From Burkholderiales bacterium (GTDB lineage: Bacteria; Pseudomonadota; Gammaproteobacteria; Burkholderiales; WYBJ01), in contig JALHQN010000008.1 of assembly GCA_022841915.1 (NCBI GenBank), positions 14,713-78,712 on the forward strand: a stretch of DNA of 64,000 nucleotides, written 5' to 3'. Of this stretch, positions 26,926 to 35,424 are shown piece after piece; position 1 is the stretch's first letter; every line of letters starts with the position of its first letter. The translations under genes and the position numbers were made by a program. The notes below the pieces were generated by a model. The model was not told the origin of the DNA and searched no databases. It saw only the letters and a list, made by a program, of their open reading frames with translations.

Positions 26926-29900
26926 TCAGCCGCTGCCGCGATGATCTTCCACCGCGCCGGCTGCGGCCTGAGAGCGCAGCGGCACGAGCATCTCGTCCAT
27001 CAGATGCTCCAGGCGCTGCGCTTGAACAAGAACCGTCGCGGAGACTTGCTGCATTTTCGGTTCCTCCGGAAACATCACGCGGACCAGTTCCGCCGTATGG
27101 CGCACCTGCGCGAGCCCGTCGGCATTCGCCGCTCCCAGCAGCCCGATGATCTGCGCACGACGTTGCTCCGCGATGACGAGCGCTTGCGCGGCATCGCGGC
27201 TTGCCGAGACATCTTCGAGACACCCGATCCGGCGCAAACGTGTTTCCCCGGCCGCCGGAACAAGGACGGCGGCGAAGCGCACGTAGCGGTACACGCCATC
27301 GGCGCGGCGCATGCGGAATTCCTCGTCGATGGGAACAGCCTCGCTCACCAGGCCTTCGTGTGCATGCCTCCAGGCGGTGCGATCTTCGGGATGGACGTAT
27401 TGGCTCAGGTCGAGATCCGAGCTTGCCGATCGATCGGCACCGAGCCACGCAAGACAAGCCCGATTGGCATACCCGTTGCCCGCCGCAGTCGAGACCCACA
27501 CCGGCGCCGGACAACGGTCGAGCAAGGCAGCGACGTCGTCGCAATGCGCTCGCAGTTCGACCTCCAGGCGCTTGCGCTCGTTGATGTCGATCGCACTGCT
27601 GAGGCTGCCTGACCATCTGCCTTGGTCATCGTATCGGGGCAGCACGGCATCCAGGATCCAGCGCTCGTGCCCGGCGGCGTCCCGCAGCCGATACTCGACG
27701 CAGGTCGGTTCGTCGCGCGGCGCCGTGGCTTCGAAGCGCCGACGCACCTCCTCCCTGTCGGCAGGATGCACATGCTCGAACCAGTCCGCCCCCACGCCCG
27801 TGCCGGCGAGGACTTCCCAGGCCGGACTTGCGAAGACACATCGACCGTTACCATCGAGCAGCCGCAGTGCGACCGGGGTGGCATCGCAGAGACCGCGAAA
27901 GAACGCCTCGGCCTCGCGCAGGGCGCCGATCTTCGCGTTGCGCTCGCCGACGTCCTGAAGGACGAATTGCACCGCACGCTCCGTCGCGGTTTCGTAGACT
28001 GCGACGCTCGCCTCCGCCTCCACCTCGCGCCCGTCGCAGGCCTTGAGTCGAGTGGTGAACCGCCGTGTTCCGGCCCCATCCTGCGCAAGCGCCCGCGCCG
28101 CGACCGTCATGGCCACGTCGGAATTCGCCGCAATCTGCAACAGGGGGATGCCGACGAGGGCGTCGGGATCCGTTGCAGCCAGCATGCTCGCTGCCGCCGC
28201 ATTGGCGAAAACGATCTTGTTCTCGCGTGCGATCAACAAGGGATACGGCAAGCTTGCCACGATCGCACGGTGGCGGCTTTCTTCGGCGCGCAGGGCGTCT
28301 TCGCCGCGCCGTCGCGCAGTGACGTCGACGGCGACACCGCACAGCGCCATACCTGCAGCGCCCGAATCCCGCGTGGCACACTTGAGCGCGACGAAGTGAT
28401 GCAGGCCGTCGTTGAGCTGCAGTGTCTCCTCGAACTGACGCACGCCCTCGGCGGCGAGCGCACGGGCATCGTTCTCGCGCATGCGCTCGGCAGCCGCCCG
28501 CGGGAACACCTGGAAATCGGTCTTGCCGTGCAATTGCTCGGGCGAAAAGCCGGTGAGGTCTGCGTACTCCCGGTTGGCGTAAAGGTAGCGTCCCTGGTCG
28601 TCCTTGAGCCAGAGGATCGCGGGTGCGTGATCCACGAGAGTGCTCAATGTCGCGAGCGCGCTGCGCATCGCATCATCGGCGCTCTTGCGCACGGTGACGT
28701 CGGCCGTGATGCCTGCGAGGTAACGCATGCGTTCGTGGCCATCGCATACCGCGATGCCACGATCACGCAACCATGCGATGCTGCCGTCTTCGCGCACGAC
28801 GCGATACTCCAGTTCGTACCCGCCTTCGGTACCTGCCGCGAGGAAGGCCTGGCGGACGCGCTCGCGGTCATCAGGGTGAACCGCCGCGATCCATTGTGCG
28901 AAATCTTCCAGCGGGATCGCGGGCGACAGACCGCGCAACATGCCCGCCTGCGGCGTCGCGTAGATGACGCGCGGCACACGCGGGTCGACGATCCACAGCC
29001 CTTCTTCCAGATGCTCCGCGAATACCTGAAGGCGCTCCGCGGCCTCCTGCAAGCGCGCCGTCCGGGCCGTTTGCTCCGTGACATCGTCCACGGTCAAGGC
29101 AAGCGCCGTCGCCGGCCCCGTGCCCGGGGCGATAGCCCGGCAGTCGATGCTCCAGATTCGCTCGGCCCCGCTTGCGTCGCGAACGCGGACATGGGCGTCT
29201 CGCGTTCCGCTGCGAAAGCGCAGGGTTTCTCGGGCGAGCGGTTCGATCGCAGCGAGCACGGCATGCACGCCCCCCGCGTCCCGCACCATCGCCTGCCAGC
29301 GGTCATTGGCGTTCACCACCCCGAGATCGGCGTCGAGCACGCACAGGCCTGCTGCCGCTGTACGGTACGCCTCGTCGAGCACCGCCGCCGTCTGCTGGCG
29401 CTCGTCCTGCGCTTGCTCGGCACAGCGGGCGAATTCGCGCTCTCGCAGCGCCGCGCTCTGCGCCTGCTCTGCGCTCAAGCGCTCGGTCAAGGCGTCGCGC
29501 TGCGCCCGCATTCGCTCGAATTCGATCTCCAGGCCTGCCGGATCGGCAGCAAGTTCCGCTTCCCTGCCCGATACGTCCTGAGCCGCAGCGCTTGCCAAGC
29601 CGCTCGCCTCGTCCAGGCTGGCTCGCAACGCGTCCGCTTCGACGCGCGCGGCGCGGACGGCCTCGGCTTGCGCCGTCACGTCGATGGCGCGGTCGACCAG
29701 GAGCAGCGCATCGCCCTCGAGCGGCCAGACTTCGAGCGGCTGACACATCCAGGTGCGCTGCTCGCCGGAGCGCGTCCATATCGTCCGCGTCTCGATGTCG
29801 CCGCCGTGCACCTTGTTGCGAAACGCCTTCAGCGCTGCGTCGAGTTCTCTCTCGGGTGTGCGCAGAACCTTGGTGAACCAAGTCTCGACGTCGGGAATGT

Positions 29901-30531
29901 CGGCACGCGAATACCCCGTGATCCGGGCGAACCCCTCGCTGACCTCCAGGACCCGAGCATCGAGATCGTAGGCGATCATCGGCACGGTGCTGGTGCGTAC
30001 CATCCTCAACGCTACTTCCTGCCACGGCGGCGCCGGCCGACCGTTGGACGAACTCGAGAAGGCCCGCAGGTTCCCCAGTTCCCGCGCGAGACGGTCCCGC
30101 TCGTGCTTGACGTTCGCGCCCTGCTTGGCGAGTCGATAGGTGCTGCCGGCGAAACCGAATGCAGCGACTGCGGCGAGCAGCAGCCCGCTTGCCAGAAGCG
30201 CGCTGCCGCGACCCTCGAAGAAACTCGGGCGCGCCCTCTGCGCGGGCGATGCTGTCGCCGGATCTGCGAGCGAAGCTCGCGGCTCCGCGGTCGCCCCCGG
30301 AAGCGAGCTTGCGGCCAGATCGCGCTGCTCCTGGGCCTCCCACACCTCGGCCGGTGTCATCGGCGCGGGCATGCGGCCGTCCTTGTATTCCTGCAGATAA
30401 CCCCGTGCAGCCTGCTGCAGCGTGTGCTGCTTGTTCGCCTCGCTGTGAAGGTAGGCATACCACCCGACCCCGGCAACCAATGCAAGGGCGATGATGATGC
30501 TGAACAAGACCCAACCTTCGTTGCGCCGCAT
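26926..30531 (-). CDS. Membrane-anchored multi-PAS sensor protein lacking an intact output domain
   Basis: Protein of 1201 residues. Two membrane helices (about 8-30 and 110-135) enclose a short periplasmic segment. A first PAS is followed by a coiled coil (about 300-390), then six more PAS/PAC modules to about residue 1120, recognisable by repeated GxxxYANRxYxxLTG-like and DVTxRKxx endings. The last 80 residues (RRAQIIGLLGAANADGL, then a QAQRLEHLMDEML helix) resemble a histidine-kinase dimerisation domain in which the His is absent, and no ATPase, GGDEF, EAL or methyl-accepting domain follows. Only 144 bp separate its stop from the converging gene. The start at 30531 gives MRRNEGWVLF. Possibly a scaffold or inhibitor of other kinases. 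Confidence 0.85.
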   Translation of the reverse strand: MRRNEGWVLFSIIIALALVAGVGWYAYLHSEANKQHTLQQAARGYLQEYKDGRMPAPMTPAEVWEAQEQRDLAASSLPGATAEPRASLADPATASPAQRARPSFFEGRGSALLASGLLLAAVAAFGFAGSTYRLAKQGANVKHERDRLARELGNLRAFSSSSNGRPAPPWQEVALRMVRTSTVPMIAYDLDARVLEVSEGFARITGYSRADIPDVETWFTKVLRTPERELDAALKAFRNKVHGGDIETRTIWTRSGEQRTWMCQPLEVWPLEGDALLLVDRAIDVTAQAEAVRAARVEADALRASLDEASGLASAAAQDVSGREAELAADPAGLEIEFERMRAQRDALTERLSAEQAQSAALREREFARCAEQAQDERQQTAAVLDEAYRTAAAGLCVLDADLGVVNANDRWQAMVRDAGGVHAVLAAIEPLARETLRFRSGTRDAHVRVRDASGAERIWSIDCRAIAPGTGPATALALTVDDVTEQTARTARLQEAAERLQVFAEHLEEGLWIVDPRVPRVIYATPQAGMLRGLSPAIPLEDFAQWIAAVHPDDRERVRQAFLAAGTEGGYELEYRVVREDGSIAWLRDRGIAVCDGHERMRYLAGITADVTVRKSADDAMRSALATLSTLVDHAPAILWLKDDQGRYLYANREYADLTGFSPEQLHGKTDFQVFPRAAAERMRENDARALAAEGVRQFEETLQLNDGLHHFVALKCATRDSGAAGMALCGVAVDVTARRRGEDALRAEESRHRAIVASLPYPLLIARENKIVFANAAAASMLAATDPDALVGIPLLQIAANSDVAMTVAARALAQDGAGTRRFTTRLKACDGREVEAEASVAVYETATERAVQFVLQDVGERNAKIGALREAEAFFRGLCDATPVALRLLDGNGRCVFASPAWEVLAGTGVGADWFEHVHPADREEVRRRFEATAPRDEPTCVEYRLRDAAGHERWILDAVLPRYDDQGRWSGSLSSAIDINERKRLEVELRAHCDDVAALLDRCPAPVWVSTAAGNGYANRACLAWLGADRSASSDLDLSQYVHPEDRTAWRHAHEGLVSEAVPIDEEFRMRRADGVYRYVRFAAVLVPAAGETRLRRIGCLEDVSASRDAAQALVIAEQRRAQIIGLLGAANADGLAQVRHTAELVRVMFPEEPKMQQVSATVLVQAQRLEHLMDEMLVPLRSQAAAGAVEDHRGSG

Positions 30532-30976
30532 GGAGGCTCTCCCAATGCATGAAGGATACTCGCCCGACGGCGGGAAGATCCGTGGCGCCAGACGGGCTGC
30601 GCGAATTCCACACGGGGCCGGGCCGGCGGAAGTCGTAGGCAAGCAAATCCCAATCCCGATAGGACGATCCCGCCCGACAACCTAATACCCAATATCTGGA
30701 AGCGCGCCCGTTCGGGAGTGACTTATTCCACGGATCCTCACCCCATCCAAAGAGAGCTTCCTTTAATCCAGGCCGCATTCGCCGGGTGCCGTCATATCGG
30801 CATCGCGACCCACCCCCTCAACACCGTACGGCGCTCACCCTTGCGATGCGAAAACATGGGCGTTATGTTACTTTCCCCGGCCGTCGGCGACAGCGCTGCG
30901 TCATCGAAAACGCAGCCCATGCACACTGCATCGCCGAAGAATTTCTCTGAATTCGACTCGATTAAGGAACGCCTTC
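30532..30976. other. Intergenic region upstream of a Bug gene and the PAS sensor
   Basis: 445 bp with no supported gene and locally higher A+T than the neighbours. It separates divergent transcription units. A candidate plus-strand promoter is listed separately; nothing clear was found for the PAS-sensor gene. Confidence 0.55.
30841..30869 (+). promoter_or_regulatory. Candidate sigma-70 promoter for the downstream Bug gene
   Basis: TTGCGA (30841-30846) and TATGTT (30864-30869) are 17 bp apart, each matching four of six consensus bases, about 105 bp before the ATG at 30977. It is the best pair seen in this leader. Confidence 0.4.
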
Positions 30977-31945
30977 ATGAACACATCACGATGGACCCGA
31001 TGGACGACACTGGGACTGCTTGCGGCGTCTTGCACCATGGCAAATGCGCAAGACTGGCCTCTCAAACCGGTGCGAATCATCGTGCCCTTCGGCGCCGGCG
31101 GCGGCACCGACATTCAGGCCCGCTTGCTTGCCAAGAACTTCTACGAAAGCATGAACCAGACGTTCCTGGTGGACAACCGCTCGGGTGCCGGCGGGATCAT
31201 CGGAGCCGAGCTCGCCGTGCGATCGCCCGCCGACGGCTACACCATACTCTTCACCACCGCATCGATCGCCGTCAACGTCACCCTCTATGGCAAGCGGGTG
31301 AAGTTCGATCCCCTCAAAGATCTCACGCCCGTGAGCTGGATCTCCTCGACACCACTGGTCCTGGTCACCCATCCGAGCGTGCCGGTGAAATCGGTGCAGG
31401 AACTCGTGGCCCTTGCCAAGCGCACCGGCAAGATGACCGCTGCCTCGAACGGGCCGGGGACGACGAGCCATCTCTCCATCGAGATGCTCAAGCAGGCGAC
31501 CGGCATCGATATCGTGCACGTCCCGTACAAGGGCGGCGGGCCGTCGATTGCGGCGCTCGTCGGCGGCGAAACCGACTTCCTGTTCTCGACCGGCCCCGTG
31601 GCTGCGGCCCAGAGAAAAGCCGGCCGGGTGCGCGCGCACGCGGTCACGACCGCGAAGAAGTCTTCCGCCTTCCCGGATCTGCCGACGATGAGTTCGATCT
31701 ACCCCGGATTCGAATCGGACAACTGGTATGCCATGTTCTTTCCCGCCGGCACGCCAAAGCCGATCGCGGACAAGCTCAATGCCGAGATCAAGAAGGCGGT
31801 CAAGTCCAAGGACATCGCCGAGTTCATGGCGCGTGAGGCGCTCGATGTCGTCGTGAGTTCACCCGAGGAACTGCAAGCCAACTTCAAGCGCGAAATCGCG
31901 CGTTACGAGAAAGTCATCAGGGCAGGCAACATCACGCTGCAATAG
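30977..31945 (+). CDS. Bug family (TctC) tripartite tricarboxylate transporter receptor
   Basis: Receptor of 322 residues: signal peptide ending near CTMANAQ, then WPLKPVRIIVPFGAGGGTD, DNRSGAGGIIG, ADGYTILF and VPYKGGGPS. AAGGA at 30964-30968 precedes the ATG. It stands alone on the plus strand and is followed by a GC-rich hairpin. The neighbouring enolase-superfamily gene is on the opposite strand, converging on it. Confidence 0.95.
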   Translation: MNTSRWTRWTTLGLLAASCTMANAQDWPLKPVRIIVPFGAGGGTDIQARLLAKNFYESMNQTFLVDNRSGAGGIIGAELAVRSPADGYTILFTTASIAVNVTLYGKRVKFDPLKDLTPVSWISSTPLVLVTHPSVPVKSVQELVALAKRTGKMTAASNGPGTTSHLSIEMLKQATGIDIVHVPYKGGGPSIAALVGGETDFLFSTGPVAAAQRKAGRVRAHAVTTAKKSSAFPDLPTMSSIYPGFESDNWYAMFFPAGTPKPIADKLNAEIKKAVKSKDIAEFMAREALDVVVSSPEELQANFKREIARYEKVIRAGNITLQ

Positions 31946-31965
31946 GTCGCGCGAGCGACTGTCCG

Positions 31966-31995
31966 CGGCGGCACCGGCTCGCTCCGGTGCCGCCG
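31966..31995 (+). terminator. Hairpin after Bug gene
   Basis: A perfect 12-bp stem (CGGCGGCACCGG / CCGGTGCCGCCG) with loop CTCGCT lies 20 bp after the Bug stop. There is no T-run, so it may be a Rho-independent terminator of the weaker type or a 3' stabiliser. Confidence 0.55.
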
Positions 31996-32052
31996 ACGGC
32001 GCCATCCCCCTGCGCACGCTGCGGCTCATGAGCGAGCCGGTCTTCCCCCCTT

Positions 32053-32355
32053 TCACTGCAGCGTGATGTGGTGCCGCGTCTGGTCGTAGTGCCTCAGCGA
32101 AGACCTCACGTCGGGCGCGATCGTGGTCGCGTCGCGGATCACCCGGCGCGCATCCTCGCGACGAACTGTGGCTAGCCCTCCACGATTGCCCTCGCCTTCG
32201 CTTCGAACTCGGGATCCTCGAGCATGTGACATGCGCGCACGCCGGCTCCGTGCTTCGTGGCGATCACGCAAACGCCAGTACGTTCTCGGATCGACGCGTC
32301 GTGCGTCGATCGCAGCGTGCTTCCGGTGCTTCTGGCGTCCGGGGAACGGCACGTA
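32053..32355 (-). pseudogene. Possible degraded coding remnant
   Basis: The stretch of about 410 bp between the Bug gene and the next enolase-superfamily gene has no intact gene. On the minus strand two short pieces look protein-like: a fragment ending YDQTRHHITLQ before a stop at 32053, and a segment MLEDPEFEAKARAIVEG (32172-32225) in another frame. They may be leftovers of a decayed gene whose family is not recognised. The alternative is chance open frame in GC-rich DNA. Confidence 0.25.
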
Positions 32356-33477
32356 CTACACGGCCAAATCCAGGATGCCCGCCTTCGGGGTCAAGCCCAG
32401 ACCCGGCCCCTGCGGCAGCGCAACCCAACCTTGCGCCGGCGCCGCCGCGCCGTCGAACAGCGTCTCGCAGATGCGCCATCCGCCGAGGTGGAACTCCACG
32501 CGGCCCCCGTTCGGCACGCCCGCATGCAGATGCATGTTGAGGTGCGGATAGTTGCCGCCCATTTCGAGCTGGATGTTGAAGGCCTGGGCCAGCGCCGCTG
32601 CACGCAACCCGCCGGTGAATCCGCCGATGTCGCGCACGTTGGGCTGCGCGATGTCGATCGACTCGTTGAGGAGGTACTCGCGCAAGTTCGAGATGTCGGA
32701 AGTCCCCATGCTGCCCGCGGCGATGGGGATGCTCGTCGCGCGGCGCAACTGTGCCATCAGGCGCGGGTCGGCCTGCAGGATGGGATCTTCGAACCAGGCG
32801 AGACCATAGGGCTCGACGAGCTTCGCCAACCGGATCGCCTGGGTGAGCTTCGCGTTCTTGTTCGCGTCCATCATCAACGTGAGCGTGTCGCCCAGCGCCT
32901 CACGCACATGCCGCACGCGCGCCGCATCCTCCCGGATGTCCTCATCGGTGGGCTCGCCGTACATGTAGTTGCTCGGGTTCGCTCCGGAGGCGACCACCAT
33001 CTTGAGCTGCGTATGTCCCTCGGCCATCAGTTGCCGACCGACCTCGACGAGTTCCTCGCGGCTGTAGCGGGGCAGACCGAACGTGATGTAGGTCGGACAT
33101 TTGTCGCGTGCGCCGCCGAGCAGTTTCCAGATCGGCTGTCCGAACAGCTTGCCCTTGATGTCCCAGAGCGCGATGTCGATCAGACTTGCGGCACAGGACC
33201 ACACCCCCATGTAGAGCTTGTTGGCGAGTTTCACGGCGAGCATCGTGCGCGCGGCGTCTGTGCGCAAGGGATCCATGCCGGCGAGCACATCCTTCGCTTC
33301 GCGATTGATGAACTCTGCGATGCTGTAGCGCAGCGGATAGGCTGCGAACGCATGCCCCTTCAACCCGTCGTCGGTCTCGATCTCGACGAAGGTCACGAGC
33401 GCGTGCTGCGTCTCGCGAATCAACGGAAACTCGTAGGGCACGCGCAGCGTCCAGGCGGTCGTCTTGGCGATTTTCAT
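32356..33477 (-). CDS. Mandelate racemase/muconate lactonizing enzyme family protein with altered third metal ligand
   Basis: Enolase-superfamily enzyme of 373 residues starting MKIAKTTAWTLRVPYEFPL. The first two ligands are visible as the Asp of LMMDANK and the Glu of WFEDP, but the third position, normally AAGE, reads IAAGSMGTSD, so Glu is replaced by Ser unless a neighbouring Asp compensates. The strand-2 lysine is in QLKMVVASG and no second lysine is two residues away. The substrate is unknown. The gene is in line with a Bug gene upstream on the same strand (125-bp gap), so the two may be co-expressed. Confidence 0.88.
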   Translation of the reverse strand: MKIAKTTAWTLRVPYEFPLIRETQHALVTFVEIETDDGLKGHAFAAYPLRYSIAEFINREAKDVLAGMDPLRTDAARTMLAVKLANKLYMGVWSCAASLIDIALWDIKGKLFGQPIWKLLGGARDKCPTYITFGLPRYSREELVEVGRQLMAEGHTQLKMVVASGANPSNYMYGEPTDEDIREDAARVRHVREALGDTLTLMMDANKNAKLTQAIRLAKLVEPYGLAWFEDPILQADPRLMAQLRRATSIPIAAGSMGTSDISNLREYLLNESIDIAQPNVRDIGGFTGGLRAAALAQAFNIQLEMGGNYPHLNMHLHAGVPNGGRVEFHLGGWRICETLFDGAAAPAQGWVALPQGPGLGLTPKAGILDLAV

Positions 33478-33602
33478 GGCTTTACCTCGAAGTCGTTGCG
33501 AAGCATCGTGGGGCGCCGAGGGGAACCCAGGCTGGCCTCGGCTTGGTCATGCACAGCGCATGGCACGGTGTATCGGCAAGCGCAGCCAGCGCGCACCCGA
33601 CT

Positions 33603-34580
33603 TCACATCTTCTGCAATCCCATGCTCTTGAGCACTTTCGCGAAGCGCGCCACCTCGCTCTCGACGTAGTCCGCAAGCGCCTGCGGGGTGCTCGGCTCGG
33701 GATCGAAGCCGACCGGCACGAGGCGCGCTCGAATCTCCGGTGAGCGCAGGGCAGCGGCCACCTCCACGTTGAGCCGGTCGATGATGGCCGCAGGCGTTCC
33801 TTTCGGAACCACCAGCGTGTTCCACGAATTCGCCTCGTAACCCGGATAGCCCGACTCGGCGATCGTCGGCGTGCCGGGCAACGCGTCGCTGCGTTTGGCC
33901 GTGGTGACCGCGATCGCGCGCACCTTGCCGGCCTTTGCCGGCCCCTGTATCCCCGGTATGGTCGAGAACAGGAACGAGATGTGGCCTCCTAGCAGATCGC
34001 TCGTGGCCGGCCCCGACCCCTTGTAGGTGATGTGCGTCATCTCGATGCCGGTCATCTGCTTGAACATCTCTCCCGCGATATGGCCGCCGGAGGCCACGCC
34101 TGGAGAACCGTAATCGACCTTGCCCGGATTCGCCTTCACGAAGGCGACCACATCGCGCGCCGTCTTCACCGGAATCGAGGGATGTGCGCTAAGCGCATAA
34201 GGTTGCTTCGCCAGCATCGACACCGGCGCGAAGTCGCGCTTGAAGTCGTAGGGCAGCTTCGCGCGCACGTTGGGAATCACCGCGAGCGTGGTGACGGTGG
34301 CCAAGAACAACGTATAGCCGTCGGCAGGCGCTTTTGCAGCGATGTCCGCGCCGATGGTGGTGCTCGCTCCGGCACGATTATCGACGATCACCTGCTGCCC
34401 CAAGCGCTGCGACAAGGCTTCGGCCACGACGCGCCCGATCACGTCGCTGCCACCGCCGGGGGGATACGGCACGATCAGCCGAATCGGTTTCGTCGGATAA
34501 ACGCTCTGCGCGTAAGCGGGCGCACCGCACAGGCAGCAAGCGGCGGCAACGGCCACCACGGTCTCGAGTTTCCTGGACAA
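33603..34580 (-). CDS. Bug family (TctC) tripartite tricarboxylate transporter receptor
   Basis: Receptor of 325 residues. TTG at 34580 is the likely start, with AGGAGGAG seven bases upstream, giving a compact signal peptide (LETVVAVAAACCLCGAPAYAQ); a longer frame to 34688 would bury the signal behind a basic tail. Motifs: YPTKPIRLIVPYPPGGGSD, DNRAGASTTIG, ADGYTLF and ITYKGSGPA. It precedes the enolase-superfamily gene on the same strand, which supports a substrate-uptake role for that pathway, and is divergent from a small lipoprotein gene. Confidence 0.93.
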   Translation of the reverse strand: MSRKLETVVAVAAACCLCGAPAYAQSVYPTKPIRLIVPYPPGGGSDVIGRVVAEALSQRLGQQVIVDNRAGASTTIGADIAAKAPADGYTLFLATVTTLAVIPNVRAKLPYDFKRDFAPVSMLAKQPYALSAHPSIPVKTARDVVAFVKANPGKVDYGSPGVASGGHIAGEMFKQMTGIEMTHITYKGSGPATSDLLGGHISFLFSTIPGIQGPAKAGKVRAIAVTTAKRSDALPGTPTIAESGYPGYEANSWNTLVVPKGTPAAIIDRLNVEVAAALRSPEIRARLVPVGFDPEPSTPQALADYVESEVARFAKVLKSMGLQKM

Positions 34581-34785
34581 TTTTCCACTCCTCCTTGGCT
34601 TGGATCCTGTCCGCTTCGCACCGACAGGCCTTCTTCGAGCCGCTCTTTTACCTCGAAACTGGCGATTCGCACAATTTTGGTGGAACATGAAGGCCGGCTG
34701 TACCTACGCAGTGCCTCCCTGAACCTGTGTACGTAGCCGACCGTGCCAACCCGTGGTTCCCCATACACGCATTCCGGATCGAACG

Positions 34786-35160
34786 ATGCAGGTGCTCGAC
34801 GCCAAACCGAGGAATTCGGCCCTCTGCGCGCTGCTCATGCTGCTGTCGGCAGGATGCACGTTCATGCAAGCGGACCCGGGCGCCACGACGGTCCGACACC
34901 GCTTCTCTCTCGCTCCGGAAGGTGCAGCCGCCTGTTTCGCACGCAACGCCGAGAAGCGCAGCTCCGCGCTCGTCGCCGAAGTCGGCCCGCGCGATGCGCG
35001 AGGCCAAGTCGAAGTCATCGTGCGCGTCAAGAACGGCGTGACGTACGCAACAGCCGAGATGCGGCCTGCCGGCCTGGGCGCCGAAGGCACGATCGTGTTG
35101 ATGGTGACATCCCCGCAAGGCATCCAGCATATCGTGCAGTCCCTGGTTGAAGGTTGCTGA
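34786..35160 (+). CDS. Small predicted lipoprotein of unknown function
   Basis: Protein of 124 residues with a lipoprotein signal: a hydrophobic segment ALCALLMLLSAG followed by Cys24 in the lipobox LSAGC. The mature part has no recognised domain; it contains two further cysteines (one in AACFARN, one as the final residue) that could pair, and a central strand-rich region (VEVIVRVKNGVTYATAEM). The start at 34786 is chosen because it places the signal near the N-terminus; no strong ribosome-binding site is seen. It sits alone between two Bug genes. Location is probably the inner leaflet of the outer membrane. Confidence 0.65.
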   Translation: MQVLDAKPRNSALCALLMLLSAGCTFMQADPGATTVRHRFSLAPEGAAACFARNAEKRSSALVAEVGPRDARGQVEVIVRVKNGVTYATAEMRPAGLGAEGTIVLMVTSPQGIQHIVQSLVEGC

Positions 35161-35404
35161 CGTCCCAACGCTCGACGCCCGCTTCGAGTGCCGCGGTCGC
35201 GCCCCCGAAGGAAGCACGCCCGATATCTTCGGCTACTCGAGAACCCCTACCCCGTCCAGGCTAGCCATCGGCGCCACACGGCCATCGCACGCCACGTCTG
35301 CGCAAAGACCGGGTTCAGAGCGAGGCATGCATGGATTGGGTGGCGGTCGGTCGTCCACCACTAACATGCCCGCTTTGCTAAGCTACCCCTCGCCGAAGAA
35401 ACGG

Positions 35405-35416
35405 CCTTACGTAAGG
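35405..35416 (+). promoter_or_regulatory. Palindrome overlapping a ribosome-binding site
   Basis: CCTTACGTAAGG is a perfect 12-bp palindrome, and its right half provides the AAGGA ribosome-binding sequence for the Bug gene starting at 35425. It could be an operator half-hidden in the leader, or chance. Confidence 0.35.
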
Positions 35417-35424
35417 AAGCAGTC

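Noticed and set aside
27622-30552. A plus-strand open frame of 976 codons antisense to the PAS sensor
   Set aside because: Composition is typical of a GC-rich shadow frame, and the opposite strand encodes recognisable PAS modules throughout.
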